64,000 bases of DNA from CAVVUF01 sp963751425 (GTDB taxonomy: Bacteria; Chloroflexota; Anaerolineae; Anaerolineales; UBA4823), in assembly GCA_963751425.1 (NCBI GenBank), contig CAVVUF010000002.1, positions 1,798,001 to 1,862,000 on the forward strand, written 5' to 3'. Made by a program: the position numbers and the translations under genes. Under the pieces are notes generated by a model, which was given only the letters and a program-made list of their open reading frames with translations, did not search any database and was not told the DNA's origin. Below are positions 55,196-64,000 of the stretch, piece by piece (position 1 is the first letter of the stretch; every line of letters begins with the position of its first letter).

Positions 55196-58142
55196 TTAAG
55201 GTTCGGCAAAAATGCCGAATTCTTCTTGTTTCTTGCGCAGCTCGCGGTTGATCTGCTTAATCGCTTCTTCCAATGTTTCGCGGGAATTTGAACCCTGTAA
55301 GACCACTTCATTCCAGGCATTCGCAATATGCCGGGGAGTATAGTAGCCTCCCAGGACGACAGGGCGCTCCTGGAACCACTGCCATTGTTCAGTGATCGCT
55401 TCAATATCGTGCTTCGGCCAAGCCATGCCTTGCAAGGCTTCTACATTGGCGGTGTTCCAACGGGCTTCGACACCTAAAAGGGCTTCCAGCTCAACGCCAT
55501 ATTGGAGCTGGATCTCTGTAGAAGTCCACCACTTCACAAATTCCCAAGCTTCTTTGGGGTGCTCAGACTGCTTGAAGATTACAACAGCGTTACCATTACC
55601 TCCCGTAGACCGGTTGATCGAACCATCTGACATCATCTTGCCAGGGATGGGGGACATTTCCCAGCGACCGGTTAGCTCACGCGCTGCCGTGGAAAGAAGT
55701 ACGTACATCCAGTAATCGGCGATGCCGATAGGCATTTCCCCAGTCTTAAACCGATTGAAGAAATCCGCATACTGAGGAATACGGTAGTTGGTGTAAAGTC
55801 CAGTCCATTCACGAAATGCTGCCAGGGCTTCGGGCTGGTCAAGGGCTGATTTCAGGCCGTCTTTGGTGTAATAATCTCCTCCATGCTGGAACAAGAAGGG
55901 CGTCAAGCCCTCGGAACCAGGCGGGTAATAAAAATCCAGACCGTTTTGCTGCAGTATCCACAGCATATCGTACAATTCTTCCCAGGTCTGAGGCGGCTTA
56001 AGCCCCAGAGCATCCAGGATATCGGTGCGATAGAACATCATACTGAAGTTCTGCGTCTCAGGAAGGGCAAAAACCTGATCCTGGTAGGAGTAAGGTATCA
56101 ATGCGCCTGGGCGGAACCTTTGTGCGATCTCGGGATAATCCTCGAACTCGCTCATGGGAACCAGGGCATTGCGAATGGCAAATTCGACCGGTAAGTTCGG
56201 GTTGACAGCCGCAGCAACATCCGGAGCTTTGCCAGCCGTAGCAGCCAGGAGGAGCACGCTGGCATCGCCGGCGGAAAGCGAGCCTGGAGGCACGAGATGG
56301 AGGTTTACTCGGATACCAGTCTTGGGAGTGAACGATTCCTCAATCATCTCCTTCATGATCTTTCCCCATTCGGTGCCACGTGCCATCCATACCTCGAGAA
56401 TTACGCCTTCATCCTGCTTTTGCGGATCATAGACGTCTCCAATGACGGTGTAGTCTTTGCGGAAGGAGGCCAGGAAATTTATGGCAGTCAAGCGCCACTG
56501 GGCTAACATGCCAGCATCGCCAGAAGGCATTTTAGAATCGGGAGAAGAAAAAGTGAGGCTGTCTACCTCAAACTCACCTTCCTGCAAATCTAGCGCCCAA
56601 TACCCCAGCATGGACTGGGTTTCACTGAGCTGCAAGAGACGGTTGGGGACTGTGTCGGGATTGTCAGCCATATTGCGAAGCTGCGAAACCACTTCCAGGA
56701 GCGTATCGGCACTGGTGGGTTTATGACCAGCAATCTGAGTTAGGTGAGCAGCCTCGGCCTCTAACTTGTCAGCCATTGATTGCAGCTCTGGAACCAGATC
56801 GGGCATTTCTTTTTCCATGTCCCATTCCATATTGGGATCTGGTTCAGAGCCAGTCAGCAAGATCACCTGGCGAGCCAGATCAGACATACGGCGGGTGACC
56901 TCATCTACAGCGCGCACCGTATCGGCAGCAGGCCCCACTACGGAACGCATTTCTAGCGTATGTTCACCTTGAGTCAGGTAGAATAGCATCGGCTCACCGC
57001 TGGAATGGTCCGTGATGGTTTCCGTTTGCCAGTGCCAATTGTAGGGGAAGGGATAGTCACGCAGCTCATCAAAGGGAATCTGCCCATCAATTTTGATGGA
57101 GCGGAAGACAGGCATCTTGGACCAATCGCCATGCCAGAATTTGATGCCGATCTTGTACAAGCCCGTTTCGGGCACAGAAAAGCGCCAGAGAGCGGATTCA
57201 GAAGGTTTCGTCCATCTCCAACCACCAAAAACATTCAAGAGGAAATTACCTTCTGCGGGTGGGTTGGCGGCTGGGTTGGGGCTGTAATTGCGCGTGAGGG
57301 TGGGGGTGGATTTATAGACCGCCTCTTCACCTTCCATGACTACCTGAGTGGTTTGAATGGACTGGTAACCTTTGGCCTGATAATCCTTCAGGGCTTCGGT
57401 ATAAGTCGGTACGTATGGGGGGGTGAAAAGGCTGATGCGGGCGATGGCAATCGGTTCGCGGATCAAGCTCAAACGAACGGTGTGTTTACCCTCCTCCAGG
57501 TAGAAGAGGTAAGGGGCGCGGTACATGGATTGGGCATCTTCTATGAAAGCGAAGCGCCACAGGGGCTCTTCAACTTGAGGGGGGCGGATTTCGTTGCCCT
57601 GGTTATCTTTTTCAGGGGGATGAGCGTCTTTCCAGTTGCGGTAGAAAACAACTCGGCGGGCTTCGTTGAAGGGAAATTTTCCATCAATCATCAAGCCACG
57701 CTGGATCGTGGCGCGCTTGCCGGGTAAGGGATAATATTCCAAACCCAAATTGTACAAACCGGTTTGAGGAACAGCGAAGGTCCATTCGACCCAACCTTCT
57801 TCAAGGGTTTCCTGCCAGGTGAGGACAGGGCCAACATGATCACCAATGTTCTCCTGGCTGCTCAAATCCGCTTCTGACGAAGCTGAATAACTCAAACCGG
57901 GCTGATCGATCCAAACACCCTCCGGAGAGGTGTATCCTTGCGTCTTATACTCCTGAAGTATTTCAGCATAATACGGCTCTGGGTTCTGGTAGCCCAATTG
58001 TGGAATTTTCCAAGGGACGTGAAACACTGGATGGCGATGGGGCAGCTTTAACTTCCGAGAGAATGGCTTGAGCGCAAAGCACAAAGACAAAAAAAATTGA
58101 AATTGGGATTTGAAACCAACGGCTTCGTGAAAACTTTCTCAT
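55196..58142 (-). CDS. Extracellular solute-binding protein fused to carbohydrate-binding-like domains (one frameshift)
   Basis: An ATG at 58142 opens a clear signal peptide (FSRSRWFQIPISIFFVFVLC, then AQAILSEVKAAPS). Near 57988 the reading must change frame to continue GYQNPEPYYAEILQEYKTQG. The mature protein has two copies of a beta-sandwich unit of the PA14/CBM-like kind (about residues 30-230 and 240-400 of the long frame: TGLYNLGLEYYPLPGKRATI and TGLYKIGIKFWHGDWSKMPV, both ending in a GEHTL/GKHTV strand). A helical linker follows, then a complete family 1 binding protein (about 560-960: GVILEVWMARGTEWGK; APDVAAAVNPNLPVEFAIRN; RWEMSPIPGKMM). There is no lipobox. Normal binding proteins have about 430 residues, so this is a large fusion. 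It would capture glycans for the system 2 permeases directly downstream. Confidence 0.8.
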
Positions 58143-58224
58143 ACTTGTATTCTACCAATATCTAAGAAAAAACCTCGGCGATTAAAAATTACTAATACAT
58201 AAAAGACCATCCCCGATTAAAAAA

Positions 58225-58274
58225 CACGAATACACGAATGGGCTCGATCTAGAATAGTCGTTCGTGTATTCGTG
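58225..58274 (-). repeat. Perfect 14-bp inverted repeat between permease and binding-protein genes
   Basis: CACGAATACACGAA (58225-58238) and TTCGTGTATTCGTG (58261-58274), 22-base loop. Each arm itself holds a CACGAA direct repeat. It lies in the 158-base gap between the system 3 MalG stop and the system 2 binding protein, where it could end one transcript or dampen readthrough. It resembles dispersed intergenic repeats. Confidence 0.65.
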
Positions 58275-58300
58275 AGGCATGCGTAGAGGATGTGATGATG

Positions 58301-59386
58301 CTATCCTTTTACGCCTGAGACAACTACACCCTGAATAAAGAGCTTCTGGGCAATAAAGAAGATGATCAGGCAAGGCAGCATGGTGACGGTGGCAGCAGCC
58401 ATCATATAAGAGATCTGCTGAGAATACAAGCCTTGGAATGATTGCAGACCCAGAGCCAGGGTCCATTTTTCTTTGGACTGGATGTAAATCAATGGATTGA
58501 AGAAATCGTTCCAAGCCCACAGGAAGTGGAAAATGGAAACGGTGGCTATCGCAGGCCAACATTGAGGAACGAGGATATATATCAGAACCTGCAGCGGGTT
58601 GGCTCCATCGATGCGGGCGGCTTCATCCATCTCAATAGGCACCGTCATGAAAAACTGGCGCAGCAAGAAGACGTCCCAGGCGTTGGCAAAGAAAGCCGGC
58701 ACAATCAAGGGATAAAAAGTATCATACCAGCCGATCTTCTGGAAAAATACGAAAGTAGGTATCAGGGTGACTTGGGCCGGCAGCATGATGGTGGAGAGTA
58801 AGATCAGGAAGAGAATGTTGAGGTATGGAGCTCGAAAGCGGGAGAAACCGTAGGCGACCAGCGTACACGAGAGTATTACCCCGATGGTGGTGGTAATTAC
58901 GATAATCAGGGTATTCCAGACATAGCGGGCGAAAGGCACCATAGTGAGCCCGATCTTGTAATTCTCCCAATGGATATTCGTTTCCTTCACCTGTTTGGCA
59001 TCGGCAAGCTTGGCGGTCACCTGCTCTTCGGGGTTCTCTGGATTGAAGAAGATGGCCATGCCGCTAGGTTGTTTCTTCAACAATCCCCAGCGCACATTTT
59101 GACCATTAACAGGTAAATCATAAACAAAATATTCTCTACCGTTGTAAGGTACTTTCACACTTTCTCTAGGAATCCAGGAGGGGGGAAATTCGGTGGCATT
59201 TTCGCGGGCCTTCAAAGAGGTAATTAACATCCAAGCTAAGGGCAACATGACCAGGAGAGCACCGAAAGTAAGCAGCATAATCGCCAGGGTTTTTCCAAAA
59301 AATCGCGAAAGCTTTACTCCGATACGGCTCTTGCGCAGAACGGGTACGGCAGAGGGTTTGGAAACGGTAATTAAATCGGTTGCCAT
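58301..59386 (-). CDS. ABC sugar permease, MalG type (system 3)
   Basis: 361 residues, longer than usual because of an insert of about 60 residues after the first helix (NGREYFVYDLPVNGQNVRWG and on), predicted outside the membrane. EAA loop DEAARIDGANPLQVLIYILV. AGGAG before the ATG. Final gene of the binding protein-MalF-MalG set of system 3. Confidence 0.88.
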   Translation of the reverse strand: MATDLITVSKPSAVPVLRKSRIGVKLSRFFGKTLAIMLLTFGALLVMLPLAWMLITSLKARENATEFPPSWIPRESVKVPYNGREYFVYDLPVNGQNVRWGLLKKQPSGMAIFFNPENPEEQVTAKLADAKQVKETNIHWENYKIGLTMVPFARYVWNTLIIVITTTIGVILSCTLVAYGFSRFRAPYLNILFLILLSTIMLPAQVTLIPTFVFFQKIGWYDTFYPLIVPAFFANAWDVFLLRQFFMTVPIEMDEAARIDGANPLQVLIYILVPQCWPAIATVSIFHFLWAWNDFFNPLIYIQSKEKWTLALGLQSFQGLYSQQISYMMAAATVTMLPCLIIFFIAQKLFIQGVVVSGVKG

Positions 59387-59396
59387 AGCTACGCTC

Positions 59397-60338
59397 CTAT
59401 CTTCTTAACTCGCCTTCATAATAAACCCAAATGGCTGAGCTGCGGAAAACCAGCAGGGTTAATACCAGGACGATTGCAAATAACGCCCAAGCCAAGGCCG
59501 AGGCATAACCCATCTGTTGATATCGGAAGGCATAATTATAGAGGTTTAAGTTATAAAATAGGGTAGATTCGACCGGTCCGCCAGAAGTCATGACGTAAAC
59601 CGAGGTAAATATTTGAAAGGTGCTGATGATGCCAATGATCAGATTGTAGAATAAGACAGGCGTGATCATCGGTAAGGTAATGTTATAGAATTTCTGCATG
59701 GTGTTTGCGCCATCTACTTCAGCCGCTTCATAGAAAGCTGTGGGGATGCCCTGTAATCCTGCCAGATAAATGATCATACCGCCGCCCACGCCCCAAAGGC
59801 TCATGATGATCAGGGCGGGTAGAGCCCATTGAGGTGAACCCAACCACCCAGGGCCGTTGATGTTTACCAGGCTTAATAACCAGTTGATCACGCCATATTG
59901 GGGATTGAATAGATATAGCCAAAGGATTGCCACTGCCACGCCGGAGACTACGGAGGGGGTGTAGTAAACCGTGCGCCAGACGGCGAGGCCGGGCACCTTG
60001 GCGTTAAGGAGCAATGCCAGCGCCAAGCCAAAGACCAGGCCCAAGGGGATGGCGAAAATAGCATAAGTAAAGGTTACTTTCAAGGAATGCCAGAAGCGGT
60101 AGTCTTTGAAAAGCATTTCGATATAGTTGGAAAAACCTACGAAGCGAGTTGGATTGACGATCGAATAGTCCGTAAATGAAAATATCAAAGAAGCTATCAT
60201 CGGGCCAAGGGTGAATACAGCGAATCCGACAAGCCAGGGGCTGATCAACAAATAGGCGGTAAGCGCTTCCCGGCGCGCCAAAGGAGTCATCTTCTTCGAT
60301 TTAGTGGTCAAGGAGGCTGCTTGTGTTGTCGTTGTCAC
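59397..60338 (-). CDS. ABC sugar permease, MalF type (system 3)
   Basis: I choose the GTG at 60338 (VTTTTQAASLTTKSKKM), preceded by AAAAGGAG at six bases' distance; the ATG at 60359 overlaps that Shine-Dalgarno. About 313 residues, six helices, EAA loop YEAAEVDGANTMQKFYNITL. It starts about 110 bases after the binding protein stop and ends ten bases before the MalG-type start. Confidence 0.87.
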   Translation of the reverse strand: MTTTTQAASLTTKSKKMTPLARREALTAYLLISPWLVGFAVFTLGPMIASLIFSFTDYSIVNPTRFVGFSNYIEMLFKDYRFWHSLKVTFTYAIFAIPLGLVFGLALALLLNAKVPGLAVWRTVYYTPSVVSGVAVAILWLYLFNPQYGVINWLLSLVNINGPGWLGSPQWALPALIIMSLWGVGGGMIIYLAGLQGIPTAFYEAAEVDGANTMQKFYNITLPMITPVLFYNLIIGIISTFQIFTSVYVMTSGGPVESTLFYNLNLYNYAFRYQQMGYASALAWALFAIVLVLTLLVFRSSAIWVYYEGELRR

Positions 60339-60449
60339 ATTTTTCTCCTTTTCTGGCATTGCCAGGTGGCGAGGTGATAAGCCTCGCCACCCTTTGAACA
60401 GAAGAGAGGGGTGGGACAAGACTGACCGATCCCACTCTAGAAACTATTA

Positions 60450-61887
60450 TTACGGATTAGCCGCCCAGTAATCATCGAGAAGCTTTTGCACCTGTGTATT
60501 GGCATCTTGCATGACGGCCTGGACATCGGTGTTAGTACCGGCTTGAATTTGGCCGACCGCGTTCGTCATGATATCGTTGATCTTGTTGTACTCGGGTTTC
60601 CAGGCTTCATGATTGGGGGAAGTCTCGAGGTATTCCAGTCCATCGACAAATATCTGGAAATTTACTCCCGGATATTTGGCTGTCATATCGGATACCCAGG
60701 TCTTAACAAGCTCCTTATCAGCAGGGAGACATCCATAGTTGTCGATGAGCACCTTGTACTGCTCCGGCTCGAACAACCACTTCATCACTTCCCAGGATTC
60801 GTCCGGATTCTTTGCTTGGGCAGGTATAACAGCGGTATCTGCATCAACAATAACAGTGACTTTGCCGTTCGTGCCTTGGGGAACAGCGCCAACATTCCAC
60901 TTGAACGCTTGATCCCAGCCCGCGTAGGCATAGCTCATCCAGGTGTGATTTTCCCACATGGCCGCTTTGCCACCGCCAAAAGGATCACCAGCCGATCCTT
61001 AGAATCGCTCCAGCTTGTTCGCTGTCGTTGGAGACATGATCATCCCAGATGGCGGTCTTATAATAAGTGAGGGCATCAATATATTGCTTCTCTGCGAGCA
61101 CAGATTTTGTGCCGTCTGCGCTAACGCCGCCGCCGGGTAGATCGCCAAATTGCCGGGTGAAATCAATCGGGGTGTACCAATCCCAGTTAAGCCATCCAAC
61201 CTGGGTGATGCTTTTAGGGTCGAAGGCATTGCTGTTGGCATCGTTCCCACTGGCATCCAGGGACATCTTTTTGGCTATCTCGCGCACCTTCGTGAAATCC
61301 CAGGTACTTCCATCGGCATATTTCTCGCCGTACTTGGCAGGTGGGTAATCTACGCCGGCTGCGTCGAAGATATCCTCATTATAGTACATGGCCTGTGGAT
61401 AAACGCACAACGGCAGACCGAGCATACCTTGACCGGGATAGTTGTGCATTTCACCCGTTACACCGACGAAGCGGGTCATATCATAATTGTCTGCAGAAAT
61501 ATAAGGAGATAGATCCAGCCAACCTTTATAGAAGCTGGCGATACCACCCACACCAATAGGCAACATCATATCGGGCACCTGGTCTGCAGCAAGCATAGTG
61601 GCGTATTTTGTAATGCGTTCTTCATACGGAACAGTCAGGAACTCAATTTGGATGTCAGTGTGCGTGCTGTTGTAGAGGTCCTGAATTTGTTGGTGCACGG
61701 CCATCTGTTCGGGGCTGGTGCCGGTGCCGAAGCCGACGAAGATGGTGATTTTCGTTACACCTTGGGCGGCGGGTACGGCTGTAGCTTGTTCCTCCACAGC
61801 GGCGGTTGGCTGAGCTGATGTGCACGCAGTCAAAACCATCGAGGCAACGATCAGGATCGTCACAAAAATCCAAAGCTTGGATTTCAT
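60450..61887 (-). CDS. Sugar ABC transporter solute-binding lipoprotein (system 3, one frameshift)
   Basis: ATG at 61887 with GGAGGAG upstream. Signal peptide and lipobox MVLTACTSA, then a family 1 binding protein (KITIFVGFGTGTSPEQMAVH; VPDMMLPIGVGGIASFYKGW; LPLCVYPQAMYYNEDIFDAA). Near 61000 the frame shifts: the alternate frame yields AGDPFGGGKAAMWENHTWMS and continues to the stop at 60450 (DESWEVMKWLFEPEQYKVLI). Bridged length about 478 residues. It would deliver an oligosaccharide, perhaps an amino-sugar compound given the kinase and GH4 genes upstream, to the system 3 permeases. Confidence 0.82.
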
Positions 61888-62051
61888 AATAAACTCCTCC
61901 TATTTTTTGAATGTGGTTTGGAATTGTTGATAATCTACATTTTGGGGAAAATCTGGTGTTGTTTATCTGTTCCGGTTGCACCTCCTATTGTGATTTTGAG
62001 CCTCAGGCTAAAAAATGGATATAAAAAGGTGAAATGAGGCTGATTGTTTTT

Positions 62052-62081
62052 AAGATTTATTAATCTTGGGTTAATTATACA
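62052..62081 (-). promoter_or_regulatory. Promoter -10 and palindrome before the system 3 binding protein
   Basis: On the minus strand TGTATAAT has its TATAAT at 62079-62074. Immediately downstream, over the expected start, lies a perfect palindrome AAGATT-TATT-AATCTT (62052-62067). No clear -35 box. A sugar-responsive repressor could act here; the arms do not match a LacI-type CG-centred operator. Confidence 0.45.
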
Positions 62082-62100
62082 ATACATTGCTTTTGTGATC

Positions 62101-63100
62101 TTATTTTTTTTGGCGGATCAAGCCCAACTGTTGGGCGGTGGCCTCGAGATTGGATTTCACAGCGTCATCCATTAGGACGCCCTGTTTTTCCAGGCCAAGT
62201 AAGACTGCGCCGACAACGGGCTCGAAACGGGCATTAACGATCCGGGCTTTTGGAGCAACGCTGTGGATGCAGGCTGTGAGGGTATCGGTCAGAATGGGGC
62301 CAATACCTTTGAACACACTGCCCGAAAGGACGACTTCTACCTCCAAATGTGTCATAGCAAAGTGCTTCAGACCCGCGGTGACCATTTCAGCACAGCCTTC
62401 GCCAAACTGCCGCAGGATTTTTGCAGCAACCTCATCGCCAGCATAGGCTTCTTCGAAGACGATCGGGCAAAGCTCTTTGAAGGCATCCCAAGGATATTCC
62501 TGACGTACCATGGCACGCAGGAAATCATCCACTGTAGGAACCTGGAATTTCTCCAACAACCGCTGGGTGAGGCTGGTGGGCTGCTCACGGAAAGTCTGAG
62601 CGCGTAAGACGGCATTCACGGCACGCTGACCGATGGCGCCGCCCCCTTGTAGATCCGAGTCGTGATAATAATGATAGGTGAACTCAGTGCCTTGGGGAGT
62701 GCGGATGGCGCAGTTGCCTCCAGAGCCGGCGATAATTACAGCGCCATAAGGTTTTCTCGGTGCCGCCGCGCAAGGCAATCATCGAGTCGTTGGTGGTGTA
62801 AACATTCGAACAGAGACCTAAGCTGCGGATGCCCTCTGCTACCAGGGGATACTCTTCGGGGAAATCGACGCCGGTCAAACCGCCATAGATACAGTCGATC
62901 TGGTCGGCTGTTACACCTGCTTGCGCCAGGGCTTTTTCAGAGGCTTCGCGGACAGCGCCCATGGCAAATTCCATGCCCTGGAAGGAATGCTGTCCGCCAT
63001 AGCTTGCGCCGAAACCAAGCAGGCGACCTTGTAAGTCGCTGATGGCTGCGCGGGTACCGCTGCCGCCCTGATCGATGCCGAGAACCACATTCGTCGTCAT
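62101..63100 (-). CDS. N-acetylglucosamine kinase-like sugar kinase, BadF/BadG family (one frameshift)
   Basis: ATG at 63100, four bases after the GH4 stop. The actin-fold kinase opens with VVLGIDQGGSGTRAAISDLQ (phosphate 1 loop) and has YGGLTGVDFPEEY and NDSMIALRGGTEK. At AAAA near 62752 the frame shifts to PYGAVIIAGSGGNCAIRTPQ (phosphate 2 / adenosine region), then HDSDLQGGGAIGQRAVNAVL, to the stop at 62101. Bridged length about 333 residues. BadF/BadG-type kinases phosphorylate GlcNAc or related sugars with ATP. With the GH4 enzyme and system 3 importer it forms an uptake, hydrolysis and phosphorylation set. Confidence 0.78.
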
Positions 63101-63103
63101 GGG

Positions 63104-64000
63104 TTATCCAAAGAACTGCGGTAAATAAGCCTGGTTGGCATGGAGCATTTCATCCAGGAGAGGGACTGCCAGCTCGTATTCTCCCACCAGAGGATGAGAC
63201 ATCATCGCCAACAGGGCCGTCTCCCGGCTGCCCGTCACTGCAGCTTCGACGGTGTATTGTTCATAGGTTTTAACAGCACTGATCAGCCCCCACATGATCC
63301 GCGGGACTTCGGGCTGGCGCAGGGGGAAAATACCACTGGCATTGACCAGGCAGGGGATCTCCAGCACAGCATCATCCGGCATACCGCTAACCGCGCCACG
63401 GTTTGGAACATTGATGATGATGATTCTATCTTGATTGGTGTAAGCAGCTTCCATGACACTCAGGGCGATCTCGGAATAGCCCCCTCCGCCACGCTTGCTG
63501 AGTGCTTCGGGTTTGGTTGCCTGGGCAGGATCGGCGTAATGGCGAAAGACTTCAGCTTCGATCTGCTGGACGGTTTCGCCACGGGTCAGCACTTTAGCTC
63601 TGGCTTGTTCAACGCACTGAGTGGTGTGGAAATAATACTGGAGGTAGGAACTGGGGATCACTTTCATCAGGCGGATCAGCTCAGCATTAACCGAACCCCA
63701 GGTGGCAACCTGAGAGATTTTCGACCAGTCTTGATCGTTCAGGAGCTGACCTTCGACATGAATGTTGTAACCGTAGTTCAGGTGGTTAAGACCGAAGTAA
63801 TCGTAATAGATGGATGAACCGGGTACACCTAAGGCGTGTTGTACGGCATTGCGGGGGAAATAGACGCCTGCACAAAGGCCAGCAATAGTGACAGCAGTAT
63901 AATTATTAACCGCTTCAGCGATCAAACCGGTTGGGTTGGTGTAATTGATGATCCAGGCATCGGGGGCAACATCCTCCACATCACGGGCAATTTTCAGCAT
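63104..64000 (-). CDS. GH4 NAD-dependent glycoside hydrolase, C-terminal part
   Basis: The right edge of the window cuts the N-terminus, including the NAD-binding loop. The visible 298 residues contain WIINYTNPTGLIAEAVNNY, GLCAG with the metal-binding Cys, YFGLNHLNYG with the metal-binding His, then RGGGGYSEIALSVMEAAYTN and IINVPNRGAVSGMPDDAVLE. GH4 enzymes use NAD and Mn2+ to cleave alpha- or beta-glycosides, often phosphorylated ones, by a redox-elimination mechanism. It precedes the sugar kinase by three bases and is on the same transcript. Whether the substrate is a 6-phospho-glycoside, an alpha-galactoside or another sugar cannot be told. Confidence 0.88.
   Translation of the reverse strand: MLKIARDVEDVAPDAWIINYTNPTGLIAEAVNNYTAVTIAGLCAGVYFPRNAVQHALGVPGSSIYYDYFGLNHLNYGYNIHVEGQLLNDQDWSKISQVATWGSVNAELIRLMKVIPSSYLQYYFHTTQCVEQARAKVLTRGETVQQIEAEVFRHYADPAQATKPEALSKRGGGGYSEIALSVMEAAYTNQDRIIIINVPNRGAVSGMPDDAVLEIPCLVNASGIFPLRQPEVPRIMWGLISAVKTYEQYTVEAAVTGSRETALLAMMSHPLVGEYELAVPLLDEMLHANQAYLPQFFG

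Noticed and set aside
1..64000. tRNA, rRNA or CRISPR array
   Set aside because: No T-loop-like GGTTCGA with flanking stems outside coding sequence, no rRNA motifs, and no regularly spaced identical repeats with variable spacers. The TPR repeats are contiguous coding units.

Overview
The window looks like a chromosomal segment of a Chloroflexota bacterium, probably class Anaerolineae. This is an inference from gene content; no rRNA, tRNA or other marker gene is present. The reasons are a membrane-spanning LuxR/Kelch regulator, a very long PAS/GAF/HD-GYP sensor, a PknB-like kinase with an extracytoplasmic SH3 domain, FHA-ABC exporters, TATAAT promoters (one apparently leaderless), many MalF/MalG permeases without a local ATPase, and lipoproteins with classical lipoboxes.

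Layout. 0-7.3 kb: start of a DNA-methylase-like gene, a LuxR-TM-Kelch regulator, a short-chain dehydrogenase, a class III cyclase remnant and an HD-GYP c-di-GMP phosphodiesterase. 7.4-10.9 kb: a two-gene conflict-type operon, a TIR-like/CHAT protease followed by an NB-ARC ATPase with seven 42-residue TPRs, behind a promoter with a palindrome at the start site. 11-15.2 kb: a Ser/Thr kinase, an SH3b protein and a secreted P-domain/CARDB/PPC protein broken by three frame changes. 15.3-22.2 kb (minus strand): an Old Yellow Enzyme homologue, a beta-lactamase-fold hydrolase, a lipoprotein and a four-FHA ABCG-type transporter. 22.7-28.7 kb (plus strand): a DUF4405 membrane protein, a flotillin-like protein, a methyltransferase, a GH13 glucosidase and a cold-shock protein.

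28.8-35.7 kb is an AT-richer island and my best candidate for an undescribed system. On the minus strand lie a thermolysin-fold (gluzincin) peptidase, an overlapping ComEC/Rec2-like metallo-beta-lactamase protein and a 70-residue helical protein. Divergently, on the plus strand, lie a 750-residue CHAT protease and two small related-looking three-helix membrane proteins. Good back-to-back promoters separate the two arms.

35.7-43.5 kb: a hairpin-rich gap with a possible small RNA, then a creatininase-fold amidase, a GH140/DUF4038-like glycosidase, a broken pirin, a P-loop kinase-like protein, a GNAT and a GH116 glucosidase. 43.6-45.6 kb: a small integrase module with a promoter/operator and its own terminator. 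45.6-64 kb (all minus strand): a carbohydrate and one-carbon utilisation cluster. It holds an MttB-family methyltransferase, three MalF/MalG pairs, two solute-binding proteins (one fused to carbohydrate-binding-like domains), a DUF5696 lipoprotein, an NHL-TPR-Yip1 membrane protein, an N-acetylglucosamine-kinase-like protein and a GH4 glycosidase that runs off the right edge. Imported glycosides would be cleaved by GH4, GH116, GH13 and GH140-like enzymes, with the ATPase for the importers encoded elsewhere.

Caveat: at least fourteen otherwise intact reading frames are broken by apparent one-base indels, often in homopolymers. This points to draft or metagenomic sequence quality more than to real gene decay. 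Such genes are given as one feature, with the break position stated.
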